A DNA stretch of 64,000 nt. It comes from Nereocystis luetkeana (lineage: Eukaryota; Sar; Phaeophyceae; Laminariales; Laminariaceae). Within the stretch, counting starts at the first letter, position 1; each line of letters starts with the position of its first letter. The position numbers and the translations under genes were made by a program. Of the stretch, positions 58,702-64,000 are shown one piece after another. The stretch spans positions 4,280,863 through 4,344,862 of the forward strand of contig JARUPZ010000011.1 in NCBI GenBank assembly GCA_031213475.1, in the 5' to 3' direction. The notes under the pieces were generated by a model. The model did not search any database, was not told the origin of the DNA, and was given only the letters and a program-made list of their open reading frames with translations.

Positions 58702-60691
58702 TGTCTTTCTCATATTATTTGTTGCGTGTCGGTGCACATGGTGTGCTCCTACTTATTTTGTGCAGGGCGTGGAAGGACGCCGAATGGGAGGGAGGGAGGG
58801 GGTGGGGTATTTACTGCAGTAGGGACCGGGGCATGGGCGAAGCGGGACACCACTATTGATAATAGAACTAGCGCGAAAGGATGGAATATTCCAAGCAGGA
58901 GGGTAATTGTGACCTACACATTTGAGCGGCTTGTGTAGCGAACACCGGCTGTGCTTGTCCTGTGCTCTGGCCCACCGAGGCAGCCTTCGAAAGTGGGGAG
59001 TTTGTAGTGTTTTTCGCGTACTTATAGTACTGCTGCTGTTCGGGAGACGTGGGCTTCGGCTGACCTGGTGAACATAATCAACAAATATAAATAGAGTTAT
59101 TGTGCCGTTGATATTTACCGGCCCGCAGTACAGCTCCTTCGTTCCGCTGTAGTGTAGACGAGCACACGGCGGAACCGCGGAACCGCATATATCACGTGCG
59201 GTAATCATTTTAAAAGGCTTCAGTGATCTGTCCCTGTTGAGCCGCGTGCATCTTCACGTGCCCCACTATAAAGATGTAGCCGGTTAAGTGTTCGATATTT
59301 GTTTTGACGCATCACGCCATGAGTACGCGCGTATCGAATGTGGTGTCCTCGGCAAGACATCATAAAATGGGGAAAAGCCGATCAGCGGAACAAATGCTAC
59401 AGACAAATGCTACGGGCACATCTTTCATACGTAGCGCATAATGAAACACCGGCAAGACACGCCTCGACCTGACTAACCACACCTCGTGACCGCGTGTAAA
59501 CTCTGTCGGTACATAAAGAGAGAACCGCAGAGTCACGGAGGATACAAAAACCAGTAATTTGAAAAGCGGCCGAATATAAAGTAGCAAAGGGTAACCATCT
59601 GCCACGTGCCATGGCTCTTGTTTTCAGAGGGCATGTCCTGGATATTTGTATTTTCCAAGACCCGGCCGCGATACAAAAAAACAAAAAAAAGAGCTCGGGC
59701 CACAAGAAAAAAAAAAGTTCTTGGATTCTCCTAAACACTCGTATCACGTTGCCAACACACCAACATCTCCGCCTTAGCACTCACGCGCGAACTGCTGCGA
59801 GATATCGTAGAGGGCGTGTCGGGTGTCGTTTTCCGAGTGGATGTCAAGCTGCCGGCACCGGGCTGTGCCTGGCTCACGCCATCACACAACCTGGTGCATT
59901 GCCAACACGGGGTGTTGATACAGCAAGCGATCATTCCTGCCTCCGGGCACCAGTCACCTTGATGCAACCCCACACGTGGTGTCGCTTACTGCGAGCAATT
60001 ATCCCCATCCTTACAGTACACACACACCCTCCCCCCCCCCGCCGGAGTCACTTTTGCTGTTTGTATAGTGTGGACTGGGTACCCGAGAGCTCTCCCGTTA
60101 AGCTAAAAAACAAAGAAAGTTCAAACTTCATGTTCAAGGTCTCTACCAGGAGCGCCTCGAGCGCTTCACATCGGTTGCTGCAGGCTGTCTTCAATGTTTT
60201 ATATTTTATTTTATCGGGCTTGACGTCCGTGAAACTATTGTAGCCATTACGGCCCCACTATGTACTGCATAACAGCAGTAAACCGCCATCAATGCGGATC
60301 CTTCGACTCGACGACACCTTAGCGACAAGAGCTATCGCCCGTCCTCCGCTTCCGCTTTGACCAGCTCTCTGCAAAACACGCAAACAACGCGTCTCGCAGA
60401 GTGACCGCACTCCGCACTCCGATCTTGAGCAAGTTTGGCCCCACCCACAGTAGAGCCTAAAACCCCACCTCACCCGAGCACGCCACTCGGCGACACCATT
60501 GGTCTCCTGCGCTTAACGCGACCAGAAGGAACTCGACTGCGTAGCAGTGGTGGCAGCAATGGTGGCGCCTGAAATGCCGCCCGCAAAGCAGCCGCAATGC
60601 ACACGCACCGCTGGAGATACCCTAAGGCGTCTTACGCGCGGTGCCGGACGCTCTGTGCCCGAACTCGCATATCCCCCCTGCTGATACGATG
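58702..60691. other. Intergenic between two convergent genes
   Basis: No conserved frame. Plus-strand frames over 59611-60243 have no domain. The region should hold the 3' ends of both transcripts; no clear AATAAA could be tied to either gene. Confidence 0.4.
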
Positions 60692-60792
60692 CTATCGGCG
60701 GGCATTTCCCAGGGTCGCCGGCACCTCTTCTGGCCTTACTCCCGGCCTCAAAGCTCGCACGTCGACATCTCCTGTCACCCGGAGCTCTTCCC

Positions 60793-60844
<52 letters not shown>

Positions 60845-63203
60845 CTCAACGCTGATAGTTTCCGCGTTGTCCGGGTCTTTCCCAAGAGTCTTGCGCGGAG
60901 GCTTCATGCCCTTGCGCCGCACCTTTCTGAGCTGCAGCCTCTGTTTGTTTTTTTGCGGTGTGTACCTGGATCGAAGAGGGGAATCATTGCAAGAAAGGGC
61001 GGGGGTCATGTGCGGTACTGAGCGTATCCGTCGTGACGAAGGGTTACGTGTGTGTGAGAGAGGTGGGGATACCGCAAGGTAGTGGAGACACCGTACATGT
61101 TGAAATGCGTGGTGCATAGGGGAGAGCCCGAAAAAATGGCACAACGCCGAGCGCAACCATTTGATACACTGCCGCACTCTTCGATAATTATTCCCGAAAT
61201 AAAATACTACATTTTTTCACGTTTCTCTCGCAAAGTAGCAGACAGTAAGAATCATCGACTGCTCACCGCCAGCTCTCCGCCGTCTCCTCTTCGCTATAGT
61301 TGCACTGCTCGTTGCACCGATCGCCGCCATCGATGGGCACCCCGCGCGCCTCCAACAGCTCCAGAGTCGCGCGCCCTATTGCGTTTGCGCCGCGGCCGCG
61401 CATGAGAGCGTCCGCGACATGAGCGTGGAGGCACTTGGCATCTCTCACCTGTGCAGAGACAACAGCGACACCAAACAACCGGCACAGCCATGAAACGGGT
61501 GGCCCGGTCAGCCAGGGCGGGCCACAAATGTACACCAATACATGGAACTGGCGCCGCGGCGAGCCAGGAACTGCAAACAAATACCGAAATACGACTTAAC
61601 CCAGCATCTTCCCTTCTCCTGCGATGCTACTGTAGGTGTCACCACGCGACGAGCGAGTTGATCCGTCACCCCGCGATCACGAGTCGCTCTGCTGTGACGC
61701 CGAGCCCAAGCTTAGGAAACCAAAGTGACGAATGCGGCGCTAATCCGTCCCGCAAAACAACTCGCAATCCAGCATCGCCAGCGCCGGTCGTCGCGACGTT
61801 CAACGTTCGAGGATAAATAGAGACGTGCCTATGCCGGCGGCGATGTCATTTCGTCGGACAGTTGACGCCGCTAAACGCTCCACGCGTGATGGAACTGTCA
61901 ACACCGGCAACGCACGTCAGTCAACACGTTGCCCCGGACACTCCCCTCCTCGCCCCCTACCCCGAACTTGATTACATCCGGCGAGAGGTTCTAATCCTGT
62001 GCTGCGGCGTGCTCCTCTCCGGGGATGCGCACCTTTCCCGGCGTAACACCAGTGATGCCACTGTCGAGGAAGCGCTCGGCGCCTTCCTTGCCGATGGTTT
62101 CTCTCACGGCGAGCATCTTGTCCGCTGTCACCAGCCGCCGTCGTAGCTGCGCGTGCGCCAAGTTGACGGCCATGAAATCCTGCGAGCGCGGAGGCCGAGA
62201 AGGGCCAGGCAGAGGTTTTGAGGCAGGATCGTTACGGGAGGGTTGAGAAAAAAACGAAGCGTCCATCAACCCAGCACAACGTAACAGCCAGTAGCGCCAT
62301 GCGAGCAAATGCGTTTAATTCCCTGTTTGGCTGGGAGATCGCTTGCAATATCTCCACGTTTTTCCTCGTTTCGTTCCGTGTGTTTACTCCTCCCCGCCCC
62401 TCCTCCTTCTATGGCATACATATGGCATAACGCTCGGGCTCCACCTCAACGTCAACCCCCCCAAGAGTGCCTCGATCACTAACAAGCAAACACAATGGAG
62501 GCAAACACATCAACATGTGGCGGTTTCGGTGGTAACGTGCGGACGTATGAATCGCGTGTTCAGCTATTAAATTACTTCCAATTCACCTCGCGGAGCTCCT
62601 CGTCTGTCGAAAGCTTGGCGTTAACATCCTCGATGCCTCCCTCGTCCTCGAGCTGGTCAATAGCTTGCACGAGTAGCGGGCACGACAGACGGAACAGCCC
62701 CGACGAGACCTTGTGCCCGCACGGGTCGAACGCGAACGCCTGCGGAAACCCGTGCCGACAGTGGGGAGACACGCCAACGGACGCTCCTGCTTTGTGCCGT
62801 AGCTGGCGCTCCTCGATGCAGCGGAGGTCTCCCTCCGTGGCCGGAATAGGGGTGTACGCTTCAACGAGAGCAGTGGCCCTCGTCTTCGCTCCTGGAGTGA
62901 GCTCATCAGTGCTTCACGCCACGTGTTTGTTTGCGGAGATCACGTCGGGGATGGGTTGGGGAGTAGAAAGACAAGCGAAGGAGAGGGTAAAGGGACTGGG
63001 CTAGGCGTATTCGCATATACAGTAATAGGTTATCTTCTGCTTCCAGCTTTATTGTTCTGCGAGCAGGCAGCCATTTCATCCTGCCCCTACCGTGCTCCGC
63101 CTGGGTAGCGTGTCTGAGCGCGACGCCACTGTTTTAAGTTGGGAATAGCTAACCTCCAGGACAAGCGCGCCCTTGAGGGCAAAGGCCGATGTACCCACCG
63201 CAT
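60692..63203 (-). CDS. DUF501 family protein
   Basis: Proposed exons on the minus strand are 63203-63154 (first, tentative), 62911-62587, 62179-62033, 61448-61267 and 60965-60692, all GT-AG with matching phase (325 residues). The DUF501 core is split over three exons: SPHCRHGFPQAFAFDPCG, LFRLSCPLLVQAIDQLEDEG, LRE joined to DFMAVNLAHAQLRRRLVTAD, and KVRDAKCLHAHVADALMRG joined to RGANAIGRATLELLEARG. These match the family pattern CxxGxP, L-x-CPxL, RxKCLHxxVAxxL and GxNxxG. The family is best known from bacteria and its function is unknown. The last exon adds a basic tail, YTPQKNKQRLQLRKVRRKG, a Ser run of 16 and an acidic end. If the last intron is retained, the protein ends two codons past TW-like AESWR at 61263 (235 residues). 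Confidence 0.78.
60796..60843. repeat. (CTG)n tract coding poly-Ser in the DUF501 gene
   Basis: About 16 CTG units on the plus strand read as AGC (Ser) in the proposed last exon. In the other frames the tract gives poly-Ala and poly-Leu, which explains the plus-strand open frames here. Confidence 0.8.
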
Positions 63204-64000
63204 AAGTTTTATTTTACCCAAGAGCAGGCGGGGGTACGCCTATGCCGAGAGGCCATGAGCGTCGGCTGCTGACCGTGTCGCGTACGTCGAGCTTGAAGTT
63301 TAAGTACAGCAGTAGTGCATCACTCTGTGATGGGAAATGTCTGCTCCGCTCTAATAAACCTGCCCTTTCGGTGACGGGCCCGTCTCGTGCATTTGTTTAG
63401 GGCAAACACCGAAAGGTAGACCGCATATTGCACGGGGTACTACTGCAGCAGTATTTTGTGACACTATATACTGAAACAGCAGGGTTTGTTGGCTTTAAGA
63501 GCCCGAAGCTGAAGGGTTGGCCACAGTGCCATCTGAACCTCTACCGACATCGTGACGACGTGCTTAGAAGTATTGCCCTATCGTACTATTGCTGTATGCA
63601 CTTCCGGTACATTTATTCCGAGTAGCTTCTTACCCTACTTTGTACAGCCTACGTACACGAAAACTGCGTGGCGCGCCGGCTAAACCTGCAAACTGCCTTC
63701 ACCAACCATCGTTAACGGCCGTCACGCTCTATATAGGCTCGATTGTATCCCTTCTCGCGGCGCGCACTACACAAGTAGAACCTGGCCGTGGTTACAAGAT
63801 AACGAGACGCATATGATACTATACGAAGAAGTGGAGCCGTGTAGCAGCACAGGTAGAACTTACACATCAACATCCGCATTGATAGCACACCGCAAAGGAG
63901 CACACAAAGGGCGTTGCAGGTTACAACGTACTATTAATACCAGTATCCACTGCCTGGTAAAAAGGTACGAAGTTACCTGACCGGCCTGGAGTTTTGCCTC
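63204..64000. other. Upstream of the DUF501 gene; no other gene seen
   Basis: The 5' flank of the minus-strand gene. No conserved frame or RNA fold. A 5' untranslated exon cannot be excluded. Confidence 0.4.

Noticed and set aside
60597..61082. Plus-strand frames with poly-Leu and poly-Ala
   Set aside because: They are antisense to the proposed last exon of the DUF501 gene, which has matching splice phase and a more protein-like composition.

Overview
The window reads as a repeat-rich stretch of a eukaryotic nuclear genome. It has two intron-rich host genes with GT-AG introns of about 0.2-1.8 kb, a nuclear-type tRNA-Arg gene, a short interstitial run of CCCTAA-like repeats, long CAG/CTG tracts, and several classes of transposable element in different states of decay. 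A stramenopile such as a brown alga fits best. That assignment is an inference from gene structure, codon repeats and element types, not from a database match.

Layout. 0-12.3 kb is accessory sequence: a microsatellite, tRNA-derived SINE-like heads, a tyrosine-recombinase element bounded by split direct repeats (4.9-7.6 kb), an interstitial telomere-like patch, a long hairpin, and the 3' end of a decayed LINE. 12.37-23.03 kb is one long, broken Ty3/gypsy element in plus orientation (LTR, gag-like region, protease, reverse transcriptase, RNase H remnant, integrase, chromodomain-like tail). It abuts the 5' end of a second, inverted copy (23.03-23.60 kb). 23.6-36.5 kb is a patchwork of tandem arrays, MITEs, a 1.84 kb element with ~400 bp terminal inverted repeats, and one possible Ser/Pro-rich coding exon. 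36.5-43.7 kb holds more pieces of the same LTR family, a MITE nested in one of them, two small MITEs, and an intact tRNA-Arg(UCG) among fragments that look derived from tRNA-Arg. 43.4-48.1 kb is repeats.

48.17-63.2 kb is the host-gene part. A ten-exon K+-dependent Na+/Ca2+ exchanger gene lies on the plus strand (48174-58701). A four- to five-exon DUF501 gene lies on the minus strand (63203-60692). They are convergent, and nothing suggests that they act together.

Three observations stand out. First, the nonamer TACCWGGTA occurs 27 times by my count where about 0.5 is expected. Second, the tyrosine-recombinase element has the A1-ORF-B1A2-B2 repeat layout of DIRS/PAT-like retroelements but no room for a reverse transcriptase. 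Third, a family of dispersed repeats appears to derive from the anticodon arm of tRNA-Arg. Exon borders were placed by eye from splice consensus, reading phase and protein-family conservation.
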